A DNA stretch of 64,000 nt from Zanthoxylum bungeanum (taxonomy: Eukaryota > Streptophyta > Magnoliopsida > Sapindales > Rutaceae), in NCBI GenBank assembly GCA_019454045.1, contig SKCR01038157.1, forward strand, positions 124,001-188,000. The letters run 5' to 3'. Positions within the stretch are counted from its first letter, which is position 1. The number at the start of each line of letters is the position of its first letter. The notes beneath the pieces were generated by a model. The model worked only from the letters and a program-made list of their open reading frames with translations. It was not told the origin of the DNA and searched no databases. The position numbers and the translations under genes are program-made. This document shows positions 9,923-22,200 of the stretch, one piece after another.

Positions 9923-11051
9923 CTAGAAATTTGCACTCCCCTGAAAGGTTTGGCCAAATTGCCAATTTTCAGGCGCAACATTATTAAACTGCAACGTCTT
10001 CCCGTCACTTGTAGTAACCTGAAATGACAAACCTTGCCGTTCAAGAACAGCCCCGGTTTGCCAATTCTGTCCCCAGTTCCGAGTCATGGGCAGCCAACCT
10101 GTCCTTGATCCCTTGACCTTCACAGCAACAACATCACCAGCACCTCCAACATTGTACACCAAAACCATTGTCCAGTTTGGATTCCCTTTCACTTCAAACT
10201 TGACACCGCCTAGCTTGCTACACAAGATTCTCCTGTATCTCACAGGAATGATCCCGGCTCTCTGAGGAGCGAGTTTTACGAACATTGGCATTGAAAGATC
10301 AAAGTGTTTTTGGGGAGGATTACACCAGATGTCCGTTTTCTTTGAGTAGTCTGGTGGGCAGAAATTGGTTGCTGTGATTTTGATTGAGCCGGCACCCTTT
10401 ATGCACCACTGAGGATCATTCACACACATGATTTCAAAACATGCACCACAAGTTAAGCCATGGTTAAAGAGTGCTGTGCTTAGAGCTGCCGTCTCAATAC
10501 CATATCCTTGTCTATGGAGATCACCATAACCACAAGCTCCCTCTGTCAATCGCACATTATTAACAAAACTCATCAATTCTTTTCTTGAATCATAAGATAA
10601 GAATATATACACACATCACATCACATCACATCGCGCGCTTATTTATTAATACTAAAAAATAAACGAGTCATATGACTAGTAATGTTTGTGTTTAAAAGAA
10701 GGGAAAAGAAAAGATCTCTCTTTGACATATAACTTTGTGATTATTTTCTTAAATCACAAGGTAATATTATTGATAGTAGGTACTCAAATATATATATATA
10801 TATATATATATCAATCAAAAGCACACAAAATTTATTTGTCTCAAAACTTGAATATCAAAATATGCTAACAAAAAATAATATTGACACTTACGCATGGTCT
10901 CTCCCCCAGACATGTCACCATAAAATGTTGCATGAGCATCATCCCATGCACCATTTAGTTTAACATCATCATAAGGCAATCCTGTAGCCATGGCAAATGC
11001 AAGAGCAGCCATGAAAATGAACCATGCAAAGAAATTCTTATAACTAGCCAT
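9923..11051 (-). CDS. EXPA: Alpha-expansin
   Basis: Two exons, 11051-10892 and 10542-9923 (GTAAG donor, CAG acceptor), give 780 nt and a 259-residue secreted protein, normal for alpha-expansins. Residues 1-23 are a hydrophobic signal peptide ([18 protein letters not shown]). The mature protein has [17 protein letters not shown], the cysteine-rich GH45-like domain with HFD in [10 protein letters not shown], and the C-terminal carbohydrate-binding domain with conserved tryptophans ([26 protein letters not shown]). Expansins loosen cell walls at acid pH without hydrolysis. The usual second intron of many EXPA genes is absent. The frame is intact. Subgroup not assigned. Confidence 0.96.
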
Positions 11052-11108
11052 GGCTCAAAAGCTATATATGATATAATTTAAAACGAGTTGATAATAAGCA
11101 AATATGAG

Positions 11109-11115
11109 ATTTATA
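11109..11115 (-). promoter_or_regulatory. Probable TATA box of the expansin gene
   Basis: TATAAAT on the minus strand, within CCTATAAATCTC, lies 58-64 bases upstream of the expansin ATG. This position fits a short leader. It is the best TATA candidate in the proximal upstream sequence. Confidence 0.5.
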
Positions 11116-11119
11116 GGCA

Positions 11120-13060
11120 TTTCATTGTGATATGAAAGGAAATGTTAACTCCGTCATTAATTCTGCCTAATCAATGGAGATTTTTAATTTGGTTACTATA
11201 GACAATAAATCATATGTGAGTGAAAGGAACAAAATATGAGGTATTATTGATGTAGATTGCAAGCATTTAGTGAAAGAAACTAATGATATAAAAATCTTGC
11301 CATGTACGACGATAGAGTTTCCTTATATATATATATATAAGTTTGTAAATCTCTTAAATTTCTTATACAAATCCCTCTAAGTGAGCAATTATGATTTGGT
11401 AACAATTACAATATCAAAACATGTTCATATAAAAGCATACATAACAAATAAAGAACACAAAAAAAAAACTTGAAATTTAAACTTGAAGAGCGAAACAATG
11501 AATTAATGGGAAAAAATGTGTAAGCTGAGCATAATATATATTGGTAGGAGCGTGTATAGTTTTATGTAATCTTTTAATTTAATTTATTAATTTATTTAAT
11601 GAGCCATATGTATTTTTTTTATATATATAATTATAATACAAATAAATAAATATCTTTTCAAAAAAAAAATAGATGTATTTTTTTTTATGATCATAAAAAT
11701 TACATACTACTAATTTACAAATCATAAATCTTTTCAGTTAGTACTATTGTATATTTCGATAAAAAAAAATGAGTCAAAAAATACCCATTACATTCATAAA
11801 AATTCAATCATCCAGTGTAATTGAAACACACGACAACATAATTTTCAATCACTGATTTGATTTATTTGTGTTATCAAATGATTAAGTTACATTATTTTTA
11901 TTAAAAAAATACAATGATATCATATATTTTCATATAGTCACGTCATTTTTCAATTTCATAAGTCACACTAATCTATATATGCCACAATCTAAAAATTCAA
12001 TATAGTTACACTCATTCACACCCAATTGATAGTTATAGTATTATTCATGGCAAAAAATGTATAGTAAACCAACAACATTTAGTTATGAATGTGATTGAAG
12101 GTCAAGCGTAAGCAACAAGAATGTGGGAATCATGCCATTTGTAATGTGATTGTTACTGAGCTAAATGTAACTTAAGTCAAATATGACTAAATTAAAATGT
12201 GATTATGATTGGACTCAATATTATTAAGATTGATCTTAATGTGATTTTTTTTTTATCTTAATACAATTGCTACTGAAACTAATGTGACTTATATAAATTG
12301 TGAATGTGATAGATCTCAATATGGCTTATGATTGAGCTCAATATGACTCAGGTGTAATGTGACTGTAATTGAACTAAATATGATTTATGTGTAATATGAC
12401 AGTGTCCGAGCTCAATGCGACTATAACTGAGCTCAATTTTTAAAATATGAGTTAGATAAAATGTGATATGATTCTATTGATTTTTATTTAAATCATATGT
12501 CTGAGCAAATGAATACATTCATTATAGTAAAAGTAGTAAGAGTTGTGCAATACAATAATTTTAGAGTTGATTTCGACATTACATAAGTAAGAATTTGAAA
12601 TATGTTTGTTGATAAAAGTTATAGGTGTTTATGTTAAGTATACCTATAATTTTATAGATTATAATTTGAAATTCGGATGAAGAAAATATATATGTTCGAA
12701 AATGGATGGTTTGATTTTTCAATTTTATATGTAAGAAAAATTATGTCATAATTTGTTTGTTTAAACATATCGATAATAATGATATTTATTTTAAAGATTA
12801 TAATTTGTAAATTAATAAAATATATATTTTTTTTCATAAAATACTTTTATTTTATGAAATATTTAGTTTTTAAATTTAAACTAAAAATCAGTAAAAATAA
12901 AATAAATCATCTGGCATTTGGCCTTTTTTGTCTTGCTTGAGTGGGGCTCATGCACACTTGTAATTTTAATTCCCCCCTAAAAAGCCAAATAAAAAACACA
13001 ATAATCACAGACTGGGGGCATTTCCGTAACTTCAAAATCGTAGACTTTTATTTTCTCCTC
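11120..13060. other. AT-rich intergenic region between expansin and SCC2 genes
   Basis: No convincing ORF. It contains (AT)n at about 11321-11338, many A/T runs and the degenerate tandem repeat listed separately (12085-12440). Promoters of the two divergent genes lie at either end. Confidence 0.5.
12085..12440. repeat. Degenerate tandem repeat of about 37 bp
   Basis: The phrase AATGTGAC/T followed by TGTAATTGAGCTCAATATGA recurs at least seven times with drift in length and sequence. Best units are at 12290-12440. No coding potential. Confidence 0.6.
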
Positions 13061-13063
13061 GCC

Positions 13064-13070
13064 TATAAAA
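13064..13070 (+). promoter_or_regulatory. Candidate TATA box of SCC2
   Basis: TATAAAA in the context GCCTATAAAATCC lies 185 bases before the SCC2 ATG and is followed by a CT-rich stretch. Placement is plausible but not proven. Confidence 0.4.
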
Positions 13071-13198
13071 TCCAATCCCCAAAATTACATTCCCCGCCAT
13101 TTGGCTCTCCTCTCATCATCCTCTTTCATCTAGGGCTGGAAACTCAACTCTCAGCAGCTTCAAATTTCCAATAACTAAAACAATACCACTCCCTATTG

Positions 13199-13252
13199 AT
13201 GCGTTTGTTCCAAAAATTACGGACTCCTCACCGGTTTTCAATTAATCGATGA
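13199..13252 (+). promoter_or_regulatory. uORF overlapping the SCC2 start codon
   Basis: A 17-codon upstream ORF begins at ATG 13199. Its TGA stop (13250-13252) overlaps the SCC2 ATG (13249-13251) as ATGA. If the leader includes it, ribosomes reaching SCC2 would need leaky scanning or termination-reinitiation. Confidence 0.5.
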
Positions 13253-16200
13253 GCAACTTTCCGAGCGCTTCGACTATTTCAGGCTCGGGCGGCCAGTGGG
13301 GAATCGGCTTGTCGAACACGATACACTCGGAAGTAGCTCCGTGCTTGCCGTTGCCTTCGCTTCCGGTGTTCTGTGGCGCATCGGATCCGAACCTCCACTT
13401 GTTCGATGAAGTTAGTACTAGTAGTAGTGGTGTTAGTTATAGGTCGTTGAATCGTACCGACATTTTAGCTCAGTCGAGTCGAATTGCTGATCTGCTTCGT
13501 GAAACTGATGTTTCGTATTTGTAAGTGTTCTGTTTTCATAGTCCAAATTTCGCTTTTATTATTTAATTTTTTTATTTTTTTTGTAGCTTAAGTTGTAAGC
13601 CATTAGAAATTGGACTAGTTTTAAACACGCATGTTTTAAATGCTTTCATTTTAATGTGTTATTTTAAGTAGCTGAACATAAGTAAATTAAATTTTAAAAT
13701 AAGATTTTTGAAAGTTTGAAGTTTGGACGTTTATGAATTTCTGCCAAGTGAAGTTATAATTAAATTTAAAGATTTGACCGCAGGAACTGTTTAGCCGAAG
13801 TATTTTGAAAGAAAATAGATTTATTAGAAATTTGAGAAATTAATGAGTGTGGCGGTTAGTTTTGCTGTAAATGTCATGAGCTGCGGTATAGAAAGTAAAT
13901 CTTGACTGACTGATGAGCTAGCTGCATTATTGAGTGTGGTTTTCCTTTACGTAATGGCTCATTGTTTGGATTTTGTTTATGCATTCATAGGAGTCTAAGA
14001 GATGAGGCAAAGCTAGATCACTGTAGCTCTGTGGAGCCTTTAGAACTTCACAAACATGTTCTCCAATATAATGCTGAAGCTTTTGAGTATGTCACTCCTG
14101 GTAAACAAAGTATTCTTAGTTGCTCTTTTATTTATTTATTTTTTAAATTTTTTTCTTTTATGAATATCTCCTGCTACGGCTTGGATAAAGTGTGCTTAAT
14201 GAACTGAACAAATGTACCTTTTTTCTGTTATAGATCATTGAGAAATTGTGACCATGATTATCATCATGAGTTGGCAATTTGGCATGTTCAATGCGTTATT
14301 ATAGTGAATGACCAATTATAAAGTGTGTGTTATAATAGTTACGGCATTGAGCCATAACTTTTTGCATCATAGATGAAGGCTAGTGCCATGTTACATCATG
14401 ATGATATGATGGAATTGTTTTGTTTGGTATATAGTATATTAGTGAGCCTATGGGTTCTGAATGAAATTAAGAGTCAAAGTGATAGAATAATTCATCGACT
14501 TCCTAGAGGTTTGAGTTGGTGCACTCTCATTTTGTGGTTGCAATGCGGAAGGAAATGCTGTCTACTGCATTATGTAATCTACATAGACAGAAATACACTC
14601 TATACTTATTATTATCTCATAGCTTAGTGTGGCTAGCTGTGAGTCTCCCCTCAACCACTATCTTTGAGATGTACTGATATTATATATTTATATGATTTAA
14701 TGTTGCTGTAAGCCTGTAATTATTTACTGCATTGTTCAATTGCTGTAATTTTTTATTGCATTGTTCAAGTCTCTCAGGTCATATCAAGGAGCAAGTTTCT
14801 GGTGGTGTATTATTTGAAAGGAAAGACTGTGACCCAAGTATACTTGGTGCTAGTGGTTCGCAAAGAAATTTTATTGGCGCTCAGAATCACCGCCTCAACC
14901 ATGTTCTTCCAAATGTATGCATGCGCTTTGGTTTGCCTGGCGTAATCCAGTTACTTCTGTGTTCGTAATCTAAATGATAAAATTAAAATTGCAGGATGTA
15001 TCCACATCATCTTCCCGGAAACCCAAAGTCAAGAAGAAAAGTGGTGATAACATCTCTTTAACAGCTCAACCTGATCCTACAGAGCTTCAAGGTTGGTAGA
15101 CCTGGTTCTTCTTTTTTCTTTTCTGGTGTTCTCTCTCTCTCTAGTCTTTCCTCCTTTTCCTTTCTTCATATTCAGGTGAATATCATGGTTTTGTTAATTT
15201 TTGGTTGTCTAGATGCTACCATTGAGAGCTTTTGTGAGATGTTAGAGGATTTTTGTGGCAGAGCGGAAATTCCTACTGATGATCAGAATGACACAGAGTT
15301 GTTGTCTTTACCTGTTGCTGATGTCAGAATGGTTGTGAATGAAATAATATCAGTACGTGCAAAGAAGCTTCTACATTTAGTTTCAGTAGATATTCTGGTG
15401 AGGCTGTTGCGGATTCTGGATCATCAAATACATCGAGCAGAAGGTTTGTCAGTTGATGAACGTGAGCATGTAAGTATTATGATTATGTTTCTGTTTAATG
15501 TTCTTCTGGTTTATATATTCATTTCTTTCAAGTTAGTTTGGAACTGCTTTGCCTGTTTCTTCTAATGTGAGAAAACTATTTTTAAATTGAAGCATCGATA
15601 TTTTTCCCCTTTTTTTATATCTAGAAATTAGTTTTACAAATTTTTATGGCACAAATACCTGTCAAAGAGTCATATCAAAGTAGTATATGTTTTTTTTGCC
15701 TTTGCAATGGTGTTACCTTGTAGATTTCTTGGTTACTTGCTAAATTTAATTATTACTTTTTAATCAATTTTGTTAATTATGTTTCAGCCAGATTCAGATA
15801 GAGTTTCCATGGTCTTTTGTGCTCTTGAGTCGATTCATGCAGCTCTAGCCGTAATGGCTCACGATAACATGCCGAAGCAGCTTTATAAGGAAGAGGTACA
15901 TGCTTTATTTATTTTATTGTTAAATTTAGTTCTTTTATTTTCTCCCGATTTTCATTTGCTTAATGTTGTTAGCTTGTCTTTCTTGTGATTTGTTGTGATC
16001 TGTAACGATGATGGTGTATATTGTGCCCAAGCCAGATCATTGAAAGGATTTTGGAGTTCTCTAGGCATCAGATAACAGACGTCATGTCAGCTTATGATCC
16101 ATCGTACTGTGCTCTGCATAAAACAAGTGAAAGTGGAGCACTTGAGGGTTGGCTTTCTGATTTATCCAAACTTGATATATCTGTTTACTATGTTACAACA

Positions 16201-19200
16201 TGTCTTTTACTTCCATATGCTTTGGCCACTAATATTTTGAATACAATAGTGAGAAAATGGCAATCTCCCTAACGTTTTCAAGTCATTTGGTAGCGTATAA
16301 GCTTTATGAAAAGTGTGAATTATATAATAAAGTTGTATCGAGCAATTTAGGCAAAATTATCATGAGATTCCTTTCAATAAGATAGACGTCTCTCTATAAA
16401 TGGTAATTAAATATCTATCAATATACCAAATGCTTTTTTTCATAGTGATCCCTCATCTTTTTATTTACGGGTCAATAAAAAAATATAAAATTTCCAAAGA
16501 TAATGTGAAGTGGGTGATGCCTAATGTCTGCTCATATTTGATTATAACAAGTATTAGAAAATGAAGTTGGTATATATGGTTAATTAATGTTATAATTAAC
16601 TGTTTAAGCAAGATAAAATTAATGTTGTTCCTAACCTTAATATTAGTAAAACAGTGTTCTAAAATGCGCTAGGCGCTATTCGGGCGGCGACCCAGCGCCT
16701 AGTGCCTAGGGCGCTTAGGCGGGGCCTAGGTAATTAGTTGGCAAACAATTAAAAATCTAATATTTTCCAACTTCATAATTCATAAATAATCCAAATCATA
16801 TAAATTCAATCAAAATGTAATAAAACATAAAATCATTGATCAAACTCAATCAACCATATAATGATATAAAATATCCTTTAACTAAGTTCATGTTCATTAT
16901 CCTTTAACAAAGTTAAATATAACTAAATATCTAATTCTTCTTCATCCACTTCAAACTCATCATCCTTAGGTTCTTCGTCAGAATTAAAATCTTCTTCATC
17001 AAGTTCTCTATATTCAGCATTTCTAGCGCTTTTTCGTGGTTATAACATTTCATCTGCCCAGTGTTGTTAGAGGCGCCTCGAGGCGATCGCCGATGCGCAT
17101 CTTACTGCTCGAGGCGAGGCAACTCCAGCGAGGCGCACGAGGCGCGAGGCGCACGCATCATGGTTTTATGGTTTTTTCATCAGTTTTTTTACTCTTTTTT
17201 TCCAAATCTATTTATTTCATCTTTTTTCTGTTTTTTCATTTTCTTTATTTACGATTATTTCTTTTATATTTATGTTTATTTTTTCTTTTACAGTTCTGTT
17301 TTATTTTTCTTTTTTATCTTTTTCATGTTTTTTTTTTTTTTTTTTTCATTTTCTTTATTTACAATTCTTTCTTTTACATTTACATTTCTTTTTTCTTTTA
17401 CAGTTCTTTTTATTCTGAACTTTTTTAGCTCTGTTTTTTTCTTCATCTTTTTTTCTTTATTTTTTCCATTTTCTTTATCTACGATTCTTTCTTTTATATT
17501 TTCTTTATTAATGATTATTTTTCAGTTATATTTTTTCAGCATATGTTTTTTTAATGCTTGTTGTTTTTCATTTTCATTTTCTTGAACTTGAACTATGCAT
17601 ATTTTTAATTACGTTTGTTTTTATTATTTTCAAGAATTTGAAGTTTTGAATTGTGCATATTTTGTCAAGTATTATGAATTAGACAAGTAGAAGTAATATA
17701 AAAGTAGAGTATATGTCAAAATATTATTATCTATTTTTTTTTTTTTTTTATATTTACAAGTTAATGATACATATATTACAAATTTAAAATTATTATTAAT
17801 AAACGTGCGCCTCGTGTCTGTGAGGCGTGCGCCTCGCGCCCCTCGCCTCGCGCCTTGCTTTTTTGGTTCTGATCGCCTCGGTGCGCCTCTCGCCTTTAAC
17901 AACCTTGCATCTGCACCAGATGCTTCTCAACCATCCTCCAAGTAAGCCCCGAACCGGGCTCTACTTCTTCATCATCACCAGAGTCACCACCCTCAACAAT
18001 CCATCATTGTGCATTAGTAGCATCTTTTGCTTGTAATACATTCAATTTCAAATCCTTCTCACTTTTGTGCTTGTTCTTCAACTTGGCATTAAAGGAAACA
18101 AAGACAAGATTATTTAATCGATTCACATCTATTCTATTCATTTTCTTCGTGTGAATCTACATAAATAATTTAAATAAATCAATTAATATTAATAATTAAA
18201 AAAAAATCAAATATTTAGCTATTGTTAAATATTTACCCCCTCAAAAGTGCTACAATTTCATTCGCACCCGGATGAACTTATGGTTAATGAAAGTATCATT
18301 TTTGCCATTTTTAGCAAGTTAGGTGTATGATGTCCATATGTACGCCACCATGAAACTACAAATTAACATAAATAGTTTGAATGAAATATAATAAATCTGA
18401 CCAATTTTGTAAAATAATTCAAATAAATACTATGTTGCAATTTACTAGGTTTTTTTTAAACCTATCCGTTTTGGGGGGTATTATTAACAGCGCCGAGTCT
18501 CGGCGCCTACGGGGCTGATTGCCGACGAAATCGGTGCCTAGGCGCCAAATTCACGCCGACGAATGCATCACGCGCCTACGGCCTACCTGCATCGATTCTG
18601 TGGTAATCGTTGCGGCTGGGCCGCGATGAGTGAAAACGCGCCGCCTAGGCGCACCTAGGCGGCACGTTTTTGAACACTGTAGTAAAGTAAAATTTTACTA
18701 ACAATCTGTTTGGTATAACTTTTCAAATAGAGCTTCTTCAAGTAGAGTTTTTGATAAAAAGTTTTTATGTGTTTGGTTGTAAGTGATAACTTTTATTAAA
18801 AATTGTAAAATTACTTTATTAGACAAGTATTTTAAAGCGGTGTATGAAAGAAATGAAATAATATTGTTAAATTAAATGAGGGTATTATAGATAATTTAAC
18901 TCCTTAGAAAAGCTTTTCAAGTTCTTTTCCCAAAACCTTAAATTTTGAGTTTTTACTAGTAAAGGTAAAATAGCTTTTTTAATCCTCAAAAGCTCTACTT
19001 AAAATGCAACCAAACACCACCAAATTTTTTGAAAAGAGCTTTTGACATTAAAAAAACTTTTTTACTTCTATTAGAAGCTATATCAAACAGACACAAAAAA
19101 TGATTCTTAAGTTTTTAGTCAAGAGGGTAATTAATATTTCTTTTCTTTCAAATTATTGACATATATTAAATGTTCTAATTCTTGATAAGATATATATCTT

Positions 19201-22200
19201 TTTTTTCCTTGGCTGTTATCTTAGACTGAAGCAGCTTTCCCTCACTTTATCATTCTGCAGTTCTTTGACTGAACGTAAACAACTGAGTTGAATGTCTTAC
19301 ACTTGACTTTGCAGTTGATGAAGATGAAGAGCTCGATGCTGACTTAGGTTCGGGTAGCAAGAAGAGGCGCACTGTAAAGAGTGTTAAAGTGAAGAAATCT
19401 GCTTTTAACAGGTGTGCTTAGTATATGCTATTCCGCTAGCCTTGAATATTAGCTTTTATGGTGCTGGAAATTAGGTTTCCTCTCATTTTATGTTTTTGTC
19501 TTGATAGGGTTTCTGGTGCGATGAATTCTATACTTCATAAGCTTTGTACTATTCTGGGTTTACTCAAGGATTTGTTGTTAATGGAGAGATTATCTGATAG
19601 TTGCATTCTGCAACTGGTGAAGACAAGCTTTACTACATTTTTGGTGGATAATATTCAGCTCTTGCAGTTGAAGGCTATTGGTTTACTAAGTGGGGTAAAA
19701 ATCTTTAAGTTTTGTTTCTCTTTTTTCTGCTAATGGATGTATACCATGCATGTTTGCATGCATTGCTGTTTAGAAGAATCTCCTAACATTTTTGTCAATG
19801 ATACAGATATTCTATTCATACACCCAGCATCGCACTTATGTGATAGATGAAATACTTCTGCTTCTTTGGAAGTTTCCATCCTCAAAAAGAGCATTGAGAA
19901 CATATCACCTACCCGATGAAGAACAGAGGCAGATTCAGATGGTCACTGCTTTGCTAATTCAGTTGGTTCACAGTAGCGGAAACCTCCCTGAGGCTTTAAG
20001 GAAAGCAGCAAGTGGTAGTACCATATTAGAAGTCCAGTTTGATGCTAGTTACCCAACCAAATGCCATGAAGCAGCTACAGATACATGCTGTCTGTTCTGG
20101 ACCCGCGTTCTTCAGCGATTTACTAGTGTAAAGACTCAGGATGCCTCTGAGTTGAAAGTTATGATGGAGAATCTTGTCATGGATTTGCTGACAACTTTGA
20201 ATTTACCAGAATATCCAGCATCCGCTCCTATTCTGGAGGTAACTCTTGTACGAATTTGTTTTCTTCGGTAATTTACATTTTTGTTGTGCTATGCTAAGGG
20301 ACTTCTGGGTGCAGGTTCTCTGTGTCTTGCTACTACAGAATGCTGGGCCAAAATCTAAAGACGTCTCAGCACGTTCAATGGCCATTGACCTTCTTGGTAC
20401 AATTGCTGCCAGGTTGAAGCAGGAAGCTGTCCTCTGCAGCCGGGAGAGATTCTGGAATTTACAAGAACTGGACAGAGGGGATAGTGCTGACCAGAGTCAC
20501 CCTAAAGATCTATGTTCTGTTTGTTTGGATGAAAGCGTCGAAAAAAGTTTGTATATGTGTCAAGGTTGTCAAAGATTGTTTCATGCTGATTGCATGGGGG
20601 TAAGAGAATATGAAGTACCAAACCGTGGCTGGAATTGTCAGTTTTGTCTCTGCCAGAACCATCTTTGTGTACTACATTCATATTGTAAGTCACAGTGCAA
20701 GGGTGACGTTAAGAAAAGCCACAGTCGGTCAAAAAGCAATCCTGAAACTTTGGATACAATTACAAAACTTGAAATTTTTCAACAGATGCTCTTGAATTAC
20801 CTTCAAGATGCTGTTTCTGCTGATGAAGTGAATCTCTTTGTGCGATGGTTTGTACTAAAAAACCTCTTTCCTAATTGGATTTATGTTTTTATTGCTACTT
20901 TAGGAAGATCATACATGTACAGGTTTTATGTTTGCCTATGGTACAAGGATGATCCGGAAGCTCAACAAAAGTCCATGTACTACCTTGCTAGACTGAAATC
21001 AAAAGCAATAGTGCGTGGGACTGTTTCATCGTCATTGACAAGAAACTCAGTTAAGAAGATCACTTTAGCACTAGGACAAAATAATTCTTTCGCTAGAGGG
21101 TTTGATAAGATTCTTCATCTGCTTCTGGTGAGTTTTTTTTCCCTTGTTTCCTAATTTAATAGGTAAGTCAATCTTTAGTCTGACCATACGATTTATTGCA
21201 GGTTAGTTTAAGGGAGAACTCTCCTATAATCAGGGCCAAGGCTTTACGAGCGGTAAGTGGAAATGTTCTTTTTAAGCTCTTAAGCATTTTATGAGAAAGA
21301 AAATGATAATTGTTGTAGTTGCGCTGATGGCATTTATTTTTCCTTCATATGATGGGAGCAGGTTAGTATAATTGTCGAAGTTGATCCTGAGGTTTTATGT
21401 GACAAACGTGTGCAATTGGCTGTTGAAGGACGGTTTTGTGACTCAGCAATATCTGTTAGAGAAGCAGCATTGGAGCTTGTTGGCCGGCATATTGCTTCAC
21501 ATCCTGATGTTGGTTTGAAGGTATGTTTAATCAAATTATACATCTTTGTATTTGGTTGCGACATACTGAAGTTTGAATCACAACTTTATCTGTTCTCACC
21601 CAAAAGTATCTGGTTCTGTGATAGTATTTTGAGAAAGTAGCAGAGAGGATAAAAGATACAGGAGTAAGTGTGCGGAAAAGAGCAATCAAAATCATCCGGG
21701 ATATGTGCACTTCAAACACTACTTTCTCTGAATTTACAACTGCTTGCATTGAGATCATTTCTCGTGTTAATGATGATGAATCTAGCATACAGGTAACTCT
21801 GAATCAGTAGTTTTATTTTGACTGAATAATTTATTTTGTGGATTCATATATCCTTTTGTAGTGGTTCTTGTGAGGAAAAAAAAGAAAAGAAAGAAAAAGA
21901 AGAGAACAAAGTATTTTTCTTTTGTTATTTTCTGCCTTCTCTTGAATGGATTGTGTGAATTAAGTTGGAATTTTATAGATATATGGTTTTAATTTTAAGG
22001 CTTCTTTTGGACTTATCTTGTGTTAACCTTGCTACGTAGGTTAGTGCGAAATTTTCTTAGGTTTGCTTTCCTTCTGGATAAGTAACATTGGGAAGTTTAA
22101 TTGAGTTGTTAAATTTGCTCGCGACTAATTTGGACTATAAATTGGTAAATATTTGGCATCTTGCTTACTAACTATATTGATCATAACTTGTATGAAAATG

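Noticed and set aside
17036..17585. Two long Phe/Ser-rich ORFs
   Set aside because: They come from T-rich interior sequence of a MITE; two overlapping frames are equally open and neither resembles a protein.
21334..21788. Antisense ORFs in SCC2
   Set aside because: Shadows of SCC2 exons 14 and 15; the sense frame fits splice sites and the SCC2 family.
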